Positions 35,190-43,972 of a stretch of 64,000 nucleotides of DNA are shown in pieces (the stretch's first letter is position 1; every line of letters starts with the position of its first letter). Origin of the DNA: JAOEGB01 sp041262585 (lineage in GTDB: Bacteria; Actinomycetota; Actinomycetes; Streptosporangiales; Streptosporangiaceae). The notes under the pieces are model-generated. The model was not told the DNA's origin and ran no database searches. It saw nothing but the letters and a program-made list of their open reading frames with translations. Where the stretch lies: the NCBI RefSeq assembly GCF_041262585.1, contig NZ_JBGCBZ010000005.1:1-64000 (forward strand), written 5' to 3'. The translations under genes were made by a program, and so were the position numbers.

Positions 35190-37007
35190 TCACTCGACGG
35201 TGACGCTCTTGGCCAGGTTGCGCGGCCTGTCGACGTCACGGCCGAGCGCCACGGCGGCGTGGTAGGCGAAGAGCTGCAGCGGGATCGTGAGCAGGATCGG
35301 GTCGAGCTCGCTCTCGTTCTTCGGGATCACGACGCAGTCGTCGGCCGCGTCGGCGGTCCGGTGCCCGACCATCAGGATGCGCCCGTGCCTGGCCCGGATC
35401 TCGCCGAGCGTGGTGAGGTTCTTGTCGAGCAGCTCGTCGTCCGGGACGATCGCCACCGTCGGGAGCTCGGGGCTGATGAGCGCGAGCGGGCCGTGCTTGA
35501 GCTCGCTCGCCGGATACGCCTCGGCGTGGACGTACGAGATCTCCTTGAGCTTCTGGGCGCCCTCGCGGGCCACCGGGTAGCCCCTGACCCTGCCGACGAA
35601 CATCATGCCGGGCGCGTCGGCGTACTTCATCGCGAGCGCCCTGATCTGCTCCTCCTGGGTGAGGATCTCCTTGATCTGCTCGGGCAGCTTCCTCAGCCCC
35701 TCGCAGATCCGCCTGCCGTCGGCAGGGGACAGGTCCCTGACACGGCCCAGGTGGAGGGCGAGCAGCGCGAACGCGACCGTGGTCGAGGTGAACGCCTTCG
35801 TCGAGGCGACCGACACCTCGGGGCCCGCGTGGAGGTAGACGCCGCCGTCGCACTCACGGGCGATCGCGCTGCCGACCGTGTTGACGATGCCGAGCACCCG
35901 GCCGCCCTTGCGCTTCAGCTCCTGGACGGCCGCGAGCGTGTCGTAGGTCTCCCCCGACTGGCTGATCGCGACGTACAGGGTGTCGGGCTCGACCACCGGG
36001 CTGCGGTAGCGGAACTCCGACGCCGGCTCCGCGTCGGCGGGGATGCGGGCCAGCTCCTCGATGAGCTGGGCGCCGATCTGGCCCGAGTAGTAGGCCGAGC
36101 CGCAGCCGATGATCTTCACGCGGCGGAACGAGCGGGACTCGCGCGGGTCCATGTTGAGCCCGCCGAGGTGGGCGATGTGGAACCGGGCGTCGATGCGGCC
36201 GCGCAGCGTGCGGGCGACCGTGTCGGGCTGCTCGGAGATCTCCTTGAGGAGATAGTGCTCGTAGCCGCCGTTGTCGTAGTGGCCGGCGTCCCAGTCGACG
36301 GTGAACGGCTCCTTCGCGGTCTCCCGCGCGTCGCTCGTGAACGTGTGGAAGCCGTCCGCCTTCAGGACCGCGAGCTCGCCGTCCTCCAGGTGGACGACCT
36401 GCCGGGTGTAGCGGATCAGCGCGGCGACGTCGGACGCCGCGAACATCTCCTTCTCGCCGATCCCGAGGACGATCGGGCTGCCGTTGCGGGCGACCACGAT
36501 CTCGCCGGGCCGCTGCGCGTCCACGACCGCGATGCCGTACGTGCCGACGACGCTCTTCAGCGCCCTGCGGACCGCCTCCTCCAGCGACTCGGTCTCCTTG
36601 ACGGTGCGCCCGATCAGGTGGGAGAGGACCTCGGTGTCGGTCTCGCTCTCGAAGACGACCCCGTCGGCCTCCAGGCGGCGGCGCAACTCGTCGGCGTTCT
36701 CGATGATGCCGTTGTGGACGACCGCGATGCGCTGCTCGTGGTCGAGGTGGGGGTGTGCGTTGACGTCGCTCGGGGCCCCGTGCGTGGCCCAGCGGGTGTG
36801 CCCGATGCCGAGCGTGCCCTTGAACCGGGACGGTACGGCTGCCGCCAGGTCGGCCACCCGGCCCTTGACCTTGCGCGTCCTCAGGCTCTTGGAGTTGACG
36901 ACGGCGAGGCCCGCCGAGTCGTAGCCGCGGTACTCAAGGCGCTGGAGTCCTTCGAGCAGGATGGGCGCCGCGTCCTGTGGCCCGACGTAAGCGACGATTC
37001 CGCACAT
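35190..37007 (-). CDS. glmS: Glutamine-fructose-6-phosphate aminotransferase
   Basis: GlmS makes glucosamine-6-phosphate for peptidoglycan and other amino sugars. The 605-residue length is standard. The N-terminal Ntn glutaminase domain begins MCGIVAYVG with the catalytic Cys2, and two SIS isomerase domains follow (GCGSAYYSGQIGAQL and SQSGETYDTLAAV in the first). The C-terminus LAKSVTVE is typical. AGGAG lies 6 bases before the ATG. It follows a small gene by 8 bp, forming an operon. Confidence 0.97.
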   Translation of the reverse strand: MCGIVAYVGPQDAAPILLEGLQRLEYRGYDSAGLAVVNSKSLRTRKVKGRVADLAAAVPSRFKGTLGIGHTRWATHGAPSDVNAHPHLDHEQRIAVVHNGIIENADELRRRLEADGVVFESETDTEVLSHLIGRTVKETESLEEAVRRALKSVVGTYGIAVVDAQRPGEIVVARNGSPIVLGIGEKEMFAASDVAALIRYTRQVVHLEDGELAVLKADGFHTFTSDARETAKEPFTVDWDAGHYDNGGYEHYLLKEISEQPDTVARTLRGRIDARFHIAHLGGLNMDPRESRSFRRVKIIGCGSAYYSGQIGAQLIEELARIPADAEPASEFRYRSPVVEPDTLYVAISQSGETYDTLAAVQELKRKGGRVLGIVNTVGSAIARECDGGVYLHAGPEVSVASTKAFTSTTVAFALLALHLGRVRDLSPADGRRICEGLRKLPEQIKEILTQEEQIRALAMKYADAPGMMFVGRVRGYPVAREGAQKLKEISYVHAEAYPASELKHGPLALISPELPTVAIVPDDELLDKNLTTLGEIRARHGRILMVGHRTADAADDCVVIPKNESELDPILLTIPLQLFAYHAAVALGRDVDRPRNLAKSVTVE

Positions 37008-37015
37008 ATCCGCTC

Positions 37016-37291
37016 CTATCCGTAAACAATCCGGCGGAGCTGGCGCAGGGACAGCTCCGGTGCCGCGACACGCCTTCCCGAAAGCTCGGCGGAGATCCTT
37101 GGAAAGATCTCGTCGTTGGTGAACCCCCTCAACTTGAGCTCGCCATGGCGCCGCCGCACGTACTCGTCGACGGGCTCGCCGAAATACGCCAGAACGTCGG
37201 CGACCACACGTGCCGCCTCACCGGGGCCGAGCATGGTGGTCCTGGTGAGATGACCGATCAGATCCTCGAAGGGATGCCGTGCCGTGGACAC
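37016..37291 (-). CDS. Small conserved protein upstream of glmS
   Basis: A 91-residue helical protein with the sequence features EDLIGHLTRTTMLGPGEAAR, YFGEPVDEYVRRRHGELK and a C-terminal LRQLRRIVYG. I recognise it only as a conserved actinomycete hypothetical. The GTG at 37291 is chosen because homology-like sequence begins at about STARHPFEDLIG; the open frame to 37396 upstream has no ribosome site. The 8-bp gap to glmS implies co-transcription. Confidence 0.72.
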   Translation of the reverse strand: MSTARHPFEDLIGHLTRTTMLGPGEAARVVADVLAYFGEPVDEYVRRRHGELKLRGFTNDEIFPRISAELSGRRVAAPELSLRQLRRIVYG

Positions 37292-37470
37292 AGAGCAGGA
37301 CCCTAACGCAGCGCAGATGCCGACTATCAAGTTTCCTGCCCGTATTCGGGCAGGATCAGTCGCGAAGTGATGCCACCCCCGGGTATGGAAGGACACGTCC
37401 TTCCGGAGCGGATCTTGGTCTGCTCGTTGCCCCGGGCCGACCGAGGGACCGCTAGAGTGGTCGAGCGCCT

Positions 37471-37541
37471 GGTGGAGTGGCCGAGAGGCGAGGCAGCGGC
37501 CTGCAAAGCCGCGTACACGGGTTCAAATCCCGTCTCCACCT
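37471..37541 (+). tRNA. tRNA-Cys(GCA), copy 2
   Basis: Identical to 6804-6874. The anticodon GCA is at 37503-37505. It is the first of a three-tRNA cluster. Confidence 0.97.
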
Positions 37542-37619
37542 CTGACGGACCGGCGCGGGCACACCGCCGGATCCGCTAAAGTAAGTCATGCGTCGCCGGG
37601 GATTCACCCGGACGACAAC

Positions 37620-37691
37620 GCGGAAGTGGCTCAGTGGTAGAGCATCACCTTGCCAAGGTGAGGGTCGCGGGTTCGAATCCCGTCTTCCGCT
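37620..37691 (+). tRNA. tRNA-Gly(GCC), copy 2
   Basis: Identical to 6702-6773. The anticodon GCC is at 37652-37654. Confidence 0.97.
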
Positions 37692-37724
37692 CGCGGTCGC
37701 ATCAAGCCACGATGCAGCAGGCAC

Positions 37725-37796
37725 GGACGATTAGCTCAGCGGGAGAGCGCTTCCCTGACACGGAAGAGGTCACTGGTTCAATCCCAGTATCGTCCA
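37725..37796 (+). tRNA. tRNA-Val(GAC)
   Basis: The acceptor arms are GGACGAT (37725-37731) and ATCGTCC (37789-37795), with anticodon GAC at 37757-37759 in loop CTGACAC and T-arm TGGTTCAATCCCA. No CCA is encoded. Confidence 0.97.
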
Positions 37797-37802
37797 CTCA
37801 AG

Positions 37803-37837
37803 AAGTCCCAGGTCAGCGATCTGGGACTTTCTGCTTT
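37803..37837 (+). terminator. Terminator of the tRNA cluster
   Basis: Stem AAGTCCCAG (37803-37811) with CTGGGACTT (37821-37829), followed by a T-rich TCTGCTTT run, 6 bp after tRNA-Val. Confidence 0.88.
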
Positions 37838-38007
37838 CCAGGTCGACCATGGACGTCCTAGGAAAACGGTCAGACCGGCTTGTCCCGCTCGATCAGGTTC
37901 CGCAAGGCGCGGTCGAGTCTCGCCTGCGCGCCTCCGGGGTGAGCGCCTGCAGCAGGTCCGGCACTTATCCGATTGATCTCCTTATGCGATATGTCCAGGA
38001 TTCGACC

Positions 38008-38805
38008 ATGACGTCGATGCCATCCAACAGATTCGCGCCGGAGATCCTCGACTACTACCTCCAGGGCCGTGAGGACGGCCGCCTCCGGAGCGGCAGGAAC
38101 AGGCTGGAGTTCTGGCGCACCCAGGACGTACTCCGCCGCCTCCTGCCGCCCGCCCCCGCGCAAATCCTGGACGTGGGCGGCGGCAGCGGCATCCACGCGG
38201 AATGGCTGGCCGCCACCGGTCATCAGGTCGAGCTGATCGATCCGATCCCACTCCACGTCGAGCAGGCTTCCCGGCTGCCCGGCGTCACGGCCCGGCTCGG
38301 TGACGCCCGGCGCCTCGACGTCCCGGACTCCTCAGTCGACGTCGTCCTGCTGCTCGGCCCGCTCTACCACCTGATCGACCGTGCCGACCGGATCACCGCG
38401 CTGACCGAGGCCCGGCGGGCGGTACGTCCGGGCGGGCTCGTCATCGCCGCCACCATCGCCCGCTGGGCCGCCGTCCACGACATGATCCGCCTGGGCCTCT
38501 ACCAGGATGAGCAGGTACGGCAGGCGGCCGACCAGGCGGCCCGCACCGGCGTCCTGCCCGACAACGGCGACATCGGGTTCACCACCGCCTACTTCCACGA
38601 CCCCCAGGAAGTCCTCGGCGAGTTCGCCGACACCGGACTGCCCGGCGCCACGCAATACGCCCTCGAAGGAGTCTTCGCCCTGTACGCCGAGGACTGGCTC
38701 GACGACCCCGCACGACGCACCCTGCTACTCGACGTGGCCCGCCGTACCGAGAACGACCCCGCTCAGCTCGGCTTCGGCCACCTGCTGACCACGGCACGTA
38801 CGTGA
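38008..38805 (+). CDS. Class I SAM-dependent methyltransferase
   Basis: A 265-residue methyltransferase. The SAM-binding motif I is ILDVGGGSGIHAEWLA, with the acidic end of beta-2 at VELIDPIP, motif II in SVDVVLLLGPLYHL and RPGGLVIAATIARW thereafter. The acceptor cannot be predicted. Start 38008 has AGGA 7 bases upstream; ATG 37984 is an alternative. It lies just after a tRNA cluster and before a decayed region, so it could be laterally acquired, but no integrase is present. Confidence 0.85.
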   Translation: MTSMPSNRFAPEILDYYLQGREDGRLRSGRNRLEFWRTQDVLRRLLPPAPAQILDVGGGSGIHAEWLAATGHQVELIDPIPLHVEQASRLPGVTARLGDARRLDVPDSSVDVVLLLGPLYHLIDRADRITALTEARRAVRPGGLVIAATIARWAAVHDMIRLGLYQDEQVRQAADQAARTGVLPDNGDIGFTTAYFHDPQEVLGEFADTGLPGATQYALEGVFALYAEDWLDDPARRTLLLDVARRTENDPAQLGFGHLLTTART

Positions 38806-38905
38806 AGACCTTTGAGCCAGTGCGGCATCAGCGTCCCTTCCTCCCGCCGGGGAGTGCGTCATTCACCAGCAGTTGGCCTCGTACGTTCCAGTCCGGGCTA
38901 CGAGC

Positions 38906-39176
38906 TCAGGCGGGCGCTGACCTGACGGCCCAGGTCACGCGTGACGTCCAAATTTCCGGCCCTCCGGCGACCGCATCACCGATCATCTCGGCCAGGCTCC
39001 GGCTCGTCCGGCGGCGGGTCGTCCTGACCACGCCCTCGGCCATATCCCGGCCGCGCAACTCGGCCCACACCGCCAGGTACTCCTGCCACCGGGCACCGTC
39101 GTGTGGTCCGCACTTCTGCCACCGGCCGCAGCCACCCTCATCCTCGACCGAGTCGGGGACGACGCTTAAGCGCTCC
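38906..39176 (-). pseudogene. Unassigned coding-like relic
   Basis: The 38806-39190 gap contains a minus-strand open frame without a good start. It reads WQKCGPHDGARWQEYLAVW, then ELRGRDMAEGVVRTTRRRTS and AEMIGDAVAGGPEIWTS to a TGA at 38906. The balanced amino-acid make-up suggests real coding ancestry, but I do not recognise the family. It borders the deleted MFS gene. It may be a fragment of a lost gene or chance. Confidence 0.3.
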
Positions 39177-39190
39177 CATCGACGCGAACT

Positions 39191-40030
39191 TCAGGCGGGG
39201 TCGGGGAGTTCGGGGCGGGGGCGGCGGACGGGGGTCGCCGTGGCGGACAGGGCGATGGCCAGGCAACCGACCCCGGCGACCGTGCACACGGCCGCGACAC
39301 CGTAGCGACTGGCCGCCCAGGTGAGCAGTGCCGCGCCGAGCGGCCCGAGGGCCGAGTGGACGGTCCAGAACGCCGACGTGACCCGTCCCAGCAGGTGGTC
39401 GGGGGTGACCTCCTGCCGTAAGGACATGGAGGAGATCCCGGCCGCGCCCGTCGAGAAGAGGTAGGCCGTCGCAAGCACCGCGACCATGGGGACGTTCGGG
39501 GCGAGCCCGAGGAAGAAGACGGCGAGCCCGCACAGCGCGTAGGACCCGATCCAGGCCATGCCGAACCCGAACGTCTTACGGACCGGCGTTATGAGGAGGG
39601 CGGCCGCGACGGTCCCGGTCGTCGCCACCGCGAGCACATATCCGGCGACGTTGTCGGGCTGCCCGAGGTCATGCTTGAGGTGGTAGATCAGCACGTCCGG
39701 CAGGCCGTAGGTGACGAAGGTGAGGAACGACAGCAGCACGGTCAGGGCCCGCAGGACCGGATGCCGCCACAGGAACCGCGCGCCCACCAGGAAGTCCCGC
39801 CACGCCGTCGCAGGTGCGGCCGGCGTGACCCTCGCGCGCGGGCGGACGAAGCAGAGGCCGATGGCGGAGACGGCGAAGCTTCCCGCGTCTATCGCGATCG
39901 CGGCGGCGGGGCCGAACGCCGCCGAGAAGGAGTCGCCCACGACCGAGAGCGTCTGGGCGCCCAGGAACAGGGTGAAGCCGCGATTCCCCCACAAGGACCG
40001 GGAGGTTCCCTCTGCCGTGTCGTCCGCCAA
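39191..40030 (-). pseudogene. MFS transporter with large in-frame deletion
   Basis: Fusion of the first ~25 residues of an EntS-like major facilitator (LWGNRGFTLFLGAQTLSVVGDSF) to its second quarter (AAFGPAAAIAIDAGSFAVSAI) and the normal C-terminal half (VTPDHLLGRVTSAFWTVHSALGPLG). Relative to ~410-residue relatives about 120 residues are missing, including helices 2 to about 4 and the motif A loop. The frame is intact, so a protein of ~280 residues could be made, but transport is unlikely. A TTG at 40030 with GGAGG 4 bases upstream is the best start. Confidence 0.75.
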
Positions 40031-40108
40031 CCGGCCTCCGTTCCCCGTGGAGAGATCTTCCCCGCGACACCGTAGGCGCCCCTCGCCGGGTGGCACAACG
40101 GCTGTTCG

Positions 40109-40868
40109 CTACCAGGCGAGCCCGGATACCGGGCGCTCCCCGTGCCAGACCGCCCGCTGCGGTAACCGCAGGTCGGGCAGGTCGCCGGGGTAGCGCGCAG
40201 GCACGACCTTCACGCCGTCGAGCCCGGCGGGGAGATCGACGCGAATCAGTCGGTCCGGCGAGGCGTTCCCGCATTCCGCGACGTCGCTGTGCGTGCCCAC
40301 CAGCAGGTGCCGCCCTGAGGAATCAAGCGCGACGGAGGCGACGGATCCGCAGCCGGACGCGAAAGCCGTACCGAGCGGCTTCCTCGCGCCGACGCCGTAG
40401 ACGATCACTCTCTGGTCGTACGGCTGGAATTCATCGCCATCGACGACGATCGCCAGGTCCGCGCCGGGGGTCAGCAGGGCGCCATCGATCGCGAGGTCCT
40501 TCGCCGAGAGGTACGGCTCGCGCGGCAGGAGGCTCCCGGCGGCGCTCCTGGTGTCGAGGGACAGCAGCCCTGGCAGGTGCCCGCGGCCCGCGCTGCCTCG
40601 GAACACGAGCGTCGAACGGTCCGACCATTCCAGGCCGAGGGTCCCTTCGCCGGAACTCTCCGATGTGTGCTCCCCGGGAGCCGACCACTCGCGCGCCGGG
40701 TCGAGGACGCCGACGACGGTCGTCGACGAGACTCCATGTCGTCAGGCCGGCCGCGAGCCACCACCAGAACAGCGGGTACGGCTGGCGCCCCCGTGCGGGA
40801 GGCAGGGGCGGCGGTGGGGGAGGCGCGGATGCGGGAGGCACGGTGGGGGAGGCCTTCGTAGTGATCAA
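40109..40868 (-). pseudogene. TM-anchored beta-propeller-like protein, disrupted
   Basis: The 5' part (from ATG 40868) encodes a Pro-rich cytoplasmic start and the helix PYPLFWWWLAAGLTTWS. Near 40735-40740 the coding moves to another frame, and VGVLDPAREWSAPG, LGLEWSDRSTLVFRG, SLDTRS and HLLVGTHSDVAECG continue to the stop at 40109. A stop lies just upstream in the second frame. Relatives have a longer domain between helix and propeller, so a deletion with frameshift is likely. It was probably a membrane-tethered WD40-like sensor. Confidence 0.6.
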
Positions 40869-40889
40869 GACTTAAGGCCACGCACCATA

Positions 40890-41348
40890 TCAAGAGGCGA
40901 CGACAAGAGCCTGTGGGGCGGCGTGTCTCATTCTGGTGCGAAGCCACAGCAACTGGACGGCGGTGTCGCCCCCGCAGTGGCGCACGACCTCCAGCAGTTC
41001 CTCGTCCCGGGCGCCCTGTGCCCCCTGCGCGACGATCGACCAGGCGATCTCGCATTCGGTCGCCAGGAGGTAGACGTCGTGCAGGTCGCGCAGCAGCCCG
41101 AGACAGCCTGGCCGCGTGCCGGAGAAGAGCGCGGAGTGCAGCCGCTCGGGCTCCTCGGAGGCTCCGGCCGAGTAACGCCGGACGAACGGCTCCAGCCGCC
41201 TCGCCTGCTCCCCGCACTGTACGGCCAGGCGCTCGCAGACGCCGTACATGTCGGGCTCGTGCGGGTGGCCGCGCCTGATCTCGCGGAACGCCTCGGCCAG
41301 CGCGTTCTCGGAACGGTGGAGCAGCCGCAGGTAGTGGGCGAGGTGCAT
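40890..41348 (-). CDS. Helical partner protein of molybdopterin oxidoreductase
   Basis: A 152-residue all-helical protein starting MHLAHYLRLLHRSENALAEAF, with repeated His/Glu positions and several Cys (VCERLAVQCGEQARRLEPFV, then GCLGLLRDLHDVYLL). It could be a four-helix bundle of ferritin- or hemerythrin-like shape, but no complete di-iron signature is seen. It begins 3 bp after the oxidoreductase stop, so translation is coupled and the two products probably work together. Confidence 0.7.
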   Translation of the reverse strand: MHLAHYLRLLHRSENALAEAFREIRRGHPHEPDMYGVCERLAVQCGEQARRLEPFVRRYSAGASEEPERLHSALFSGTRPGCLGLLRDLHDVYLLATECEIAWSIVAQGAQGARDEELLEVVRHCGGDTAVQLLWLRTRMRHAAPQALVVAS

Positions 41349-41351
41349 CGG

Positions 41352-43757
41352 TCACACCTCCTCTAGCCGTTCGGAGCCCTTGAGGGACCCGAGGTCCTCC
41401 GCCACGCCCCCTGCCCCGTCGCCCGCGCCGGACACCTTCGTGACCCGGACGGCGGCGACGTTGAAGATCGGCTGTTTGGAGACCGGGTCCCAGCCCGTGA
41501 CCGTCAGCTCGTCCGCGGCCCGCGCCGTGTCAGAGTGAAACGGCATGAAGACGACGCCGGGCCGCGTTCCGCGCACACGGGCGGGCGCCTCCAGGGCCGA
41601 GTGCCGCGACTCCACCCGGACGAGGTCGCCGTCGCCGATGGCCAGCGCGGCGGCGTCTTGGGGGTTCACCTCCACCCAGGGCTCCCGGTCCGCGTGGCCG
41701 GGCTCGGGCGCCGGGGACGGGAACCGGCAGACGGGCCGGCCGGTGACGAACAGCAGCGGATAGCCCTCCCCCGTCACCTCCGCGGAGGGCCGGTAGTCGG
41801 CCGCGTGGAGGAAGGCGCGGCCGCGCGGGTCCTTCGCGCGGTAGCGTTCCACCCCCCACTCGGCGCCCGTGGCCAGGTCGTACCCGTACGTCTGGCACTC
41901 GGACGGGTCCGTGGCGAACCGTCCCCCGGCGTACAGGCGCTCGGTGCCGTGCGGCGTCGACGGCGTGCAGGGCCACTGGATGCCGCTGCCGCCGCGCAGC
42001 CGGTCGTAGGTGATGCCGGTGTAGTCGCACGGGCGGCCCTTCGAGCAGGCCTTCCACGCCTCGAAAGCCGACTCGGGGTCGTGCCATCGGATCAGCGGTG
42101 CGCCGTCCCGGTCGCGGAAGTCCATCCGGCGGGCGTAGTCGAGGAAGATGTCGAGGTCGGAGCGGGCGTCGCCGGGCGGCTCCACGGCTTTCTCGCAGAT
42201 GTGCACCGTGCGGTCGGCGCCGGTGAGGGTGCCGAGCTTCTCCCCCCACGTCGCGGCCGGGAGCACAACGTCGGCGAGCCGCGCGGTCTCGGTCAGGAAC
42301 AGGTCCTGGACGACGACGAACAACTCCTCCCCAGCGAGGGTCCGGCGGACCCGGTCGAGGTGCGGGAGCGAGACCGCCGGGTCGGCCGCCGCGATCCACA
42401 GCAGCTTGATCGAGCCCTCCTCGGCGTACCGGAAGATCTGCAGGGCGTGGGTGGGCGGCCCCGCGAGGGGGTCGACGTTCCAGAGCGCCGCGAGGTCGCG
42501 CACGTGCTCGGGGTTCTCCCAGTTGCGCATTCCGGGGAGGTCGCCCCCCGTGCCGGTCTCCCGCGCGTTGTGCGCGGACGGCTGCCCCGCCATCTGGAAG
42601 ACGCCGGCCCCCGGCCGGCCGAGCATGCCGCGCAGCAGGTGGAGGTTGTTAACCTGGCAGGCCGCGGCGGTCGCCTGGTTGGACTGGTAGAAGCCCCGCA
42701 GCACGCTCGACACCAGCCGCTCGCACGAGCCGAGGATCTCGGCGGCCTGCTCGATCAGCCCCGCGGGGACGGCGCAGATGTCGGCGGCCCGCTTGGCGGG
42801 ATAGGCCTCCACGACCCGGCACAGCTCCGCGAAGCCGACGGTGTGGTTCCCGACGTAGGCGGCGTCGTACCAGTTGTTCGCGATCAGCTCGTGGAGGAGG
42901 GCGTTCATCAGCGCCACGTTCGTGCCGGGACGGACGGCGAGGTGCACGTCGGCCTCCCGGGCCACCGGAGTGTCGTCCGGATCGACGGCGATCATCGCGG
43001 GCGGCCGCGGCCCGTGGCGGCGGTCGAGCATCCGCTCCCACAACACCGTGTGGGTGTCGGCCACGTTGTGGCCCCACAGCGCGATCGCGTCGCAGTGGTC
43101 GACGTCCGTGAAGGAGCCGGGCTGCCCGTCGGCCCCGAAGCTGGCTTTGAGCGCGGCGGCCGCGGTCGCCGCGCAGACGCGGGTGTTGCCGTCCAGGTGC
43201 GGCGTGCCGATCCCGGCCCTCGCCAGGACGGCGAGGGTGTAGTGCTCCTCGAGGAACAGCCGCCCGCTGGTGTAGAAGCCGAACCGGCCCCAGCCGCCGG
43301 GCGCTTCGAGCAGCTCCTTCGAGCGGGCGACGACCCGCCCCATGGCGGTGTCCCAGTCGGTCTCCACCAGCTCGCCGCCCTCCCTGACCAGTGGGCGGGT
43401 CAGCCGGGCTCGTTCCCAGCGGCCGCAGGTCTCCTTGGGGTCGAGCCTGCCATGGTTGACCCGGTCGGCGGCCCGGCCGCGCAACCCCACGACGCGGCCG
43501 TCCCTGACCGCGAAGTCGAGCGCGTCGCCTCCGGAGTGCAGGAAGGAGACGCCCTGCGCCCACGCGTCGGCGTCGGCCTCGGTGAGGCCGTCGTCCAGTA
43601 ACGTGTCCACTCTCACGGGCCAGGGACTGCCGAGGCCGAGCTCGGCGGGCAGCGCGTCCCGGAGGCGTCCCGGCAAGGCCGCGGCCAGCCGTTCCACCCC
43701 GCCGGGAGGTCCGTACGGCGTGCGCCGCCCCCAGGGGTCGGCGATCGGGTCCGGCAC
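41352..43757 (-). CDS. Molybdopterin (bis-MGD) oxidoreductase lacking the Fe-S motif
   Basis: An 801-residue DMSO-reductase-superfamily protein. Segments matching the family are GRFGFYTSGRLFLEEHYTLA, NTRVCAATAAAALKASFG, LWGHNVADTHTVLWERM, GMLGRPGAGVFQMAGQPSAHN and the C-terminal cofactor-binding VEVNPQDAAALAIGDGDLV, then GVVFMPFHSDTARAADELT. The N-terminal CxxCxxxC [4Fe-4S] motif normal for nitrate reductases and formate dehydrogenases is absent; only single cysteines occur (KETCGRWE). No signal peptide is present, so it should be cytoplasmic. GTG 43757 follows GGGGAGG. The substrate is unknown. Confidence 0.88.
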   Translation of the reverse strand: MPDPIADPWGRRTPYGPPGGVERLAAALPGRLRDALPAELGLGSPWPVRVDTLLDDGLTEADADAWAQGVSFLHSGGDALDFAVRDGRVVGLRGRAADRVNHGRLDPKETCGRWERARLTRPLVREGGELVETDWDTAMGRVVARSKELLEAPGGWGRFGFYTSGRLFLEEHYTLAVLARAGIGTPHLDGNTRVCAATAAAALKASFGADGQPGSFTDVDHCDAIALWGHNVADTHTVLWERMLDRRHGPRPPAMIAVDPDDTPVAREADVHLAVRPGTNVALMNALLHELIANNWYDAAYVGNHTVGFAELCRVVEAYPAKRAADICAVPAGLIEQAAEILGSCERLVSSVLRGFYQSNQATAAACQVNNLHLLRGMLGRPGAGVFQMAGQPSAHNARETGTGGDLPGMRNWENPEHVRDLAALWNVDPLAGPPTHALQIFRYAEEGSIKLLWIAAADPAVSLPHLDRVRRTLAGEELFVVVQDLFLTETARLADVVLPAATWGEKLGTLTGADRTVHICEKAVEPPGDARSDLDIFLDYARRMDFRDRDGAPLIRWHDPESAFEAWKACSKGRPCDYTGITYDRLRGGSGIQWPCTPSTPHGTERLYAGGRFATDPSECQTYGYDLATGAEWGVERYRAKDPRGRAFLHAADYRPSAEVTGEGYPLLFVTGRPVCRFPSPAPEPGHADREPWVEVNPQDAAALAIGDGDLVRVESRHSALEAPARVRGTRPGVVFMPFHSDTARAADELTVTGWDPVSKQPIFNVAAVRVTKVSGAGDGAGGVAEDLGSLKGSERLEEV

Positions 43758-43911
43758 CTGGCACCTCCCCGGTCACATGATGTGCACGACGCTCCCCGTA
43801 CCCCGCGGCGCGCCTCCGGGCACGGAAGGCGACCGAACTGACGGGTTTCTTTTCGGATACTTTCCATGGCGAGTTGATGCCTTTGTCCGCCTCATGTACG
43901 GCGCTTGATCT

Positions 43912-43926
43912 GTAAAGTACGTTTAC
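43912..43926. promoter_or_regulatory. Small inverted repeat upstream of the LAL regulator
   Basis: GTAAA and TTTAC arms with a 5-base centre, followed by a direct repeat GATGGATGTA (43928-43948 region), 47 bp before the GTG start. It could be an operator; there is no other support. Confidence 0.25.
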
Positions 43927-43972
43927 CGATGGATGTAGATGGATGTAGGCGCGGCTGAGTGAGGGCGTCAGT

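Noticed and set aside
37870..38007. A relic gene end (ALRNLIERDKPV) antisense to the methyltransferase upstream region
   Set aside because: Too short to assign, and it continues only as antisense of the methyltransferase.
26457..38805. A genomic island bounded by the IS relic and the tRNA cluster
   Set aside because: The interval contains housekeeping genes (nrdAB, glmS), no integrase and no direct repeats of a tRNA end, so island structure is not supported.
41535..43601. A 688-codon open frame antisense to the molybdopterin oxidoreductase, and similar long antisense frames over nrdA, glmS and the GH28-like gene
   Set aside because: They are shadow frames typical of high-GC codon usage: Arg/Gly/Pro/Val-rich with no domain, and the opposite strand carries clear families.
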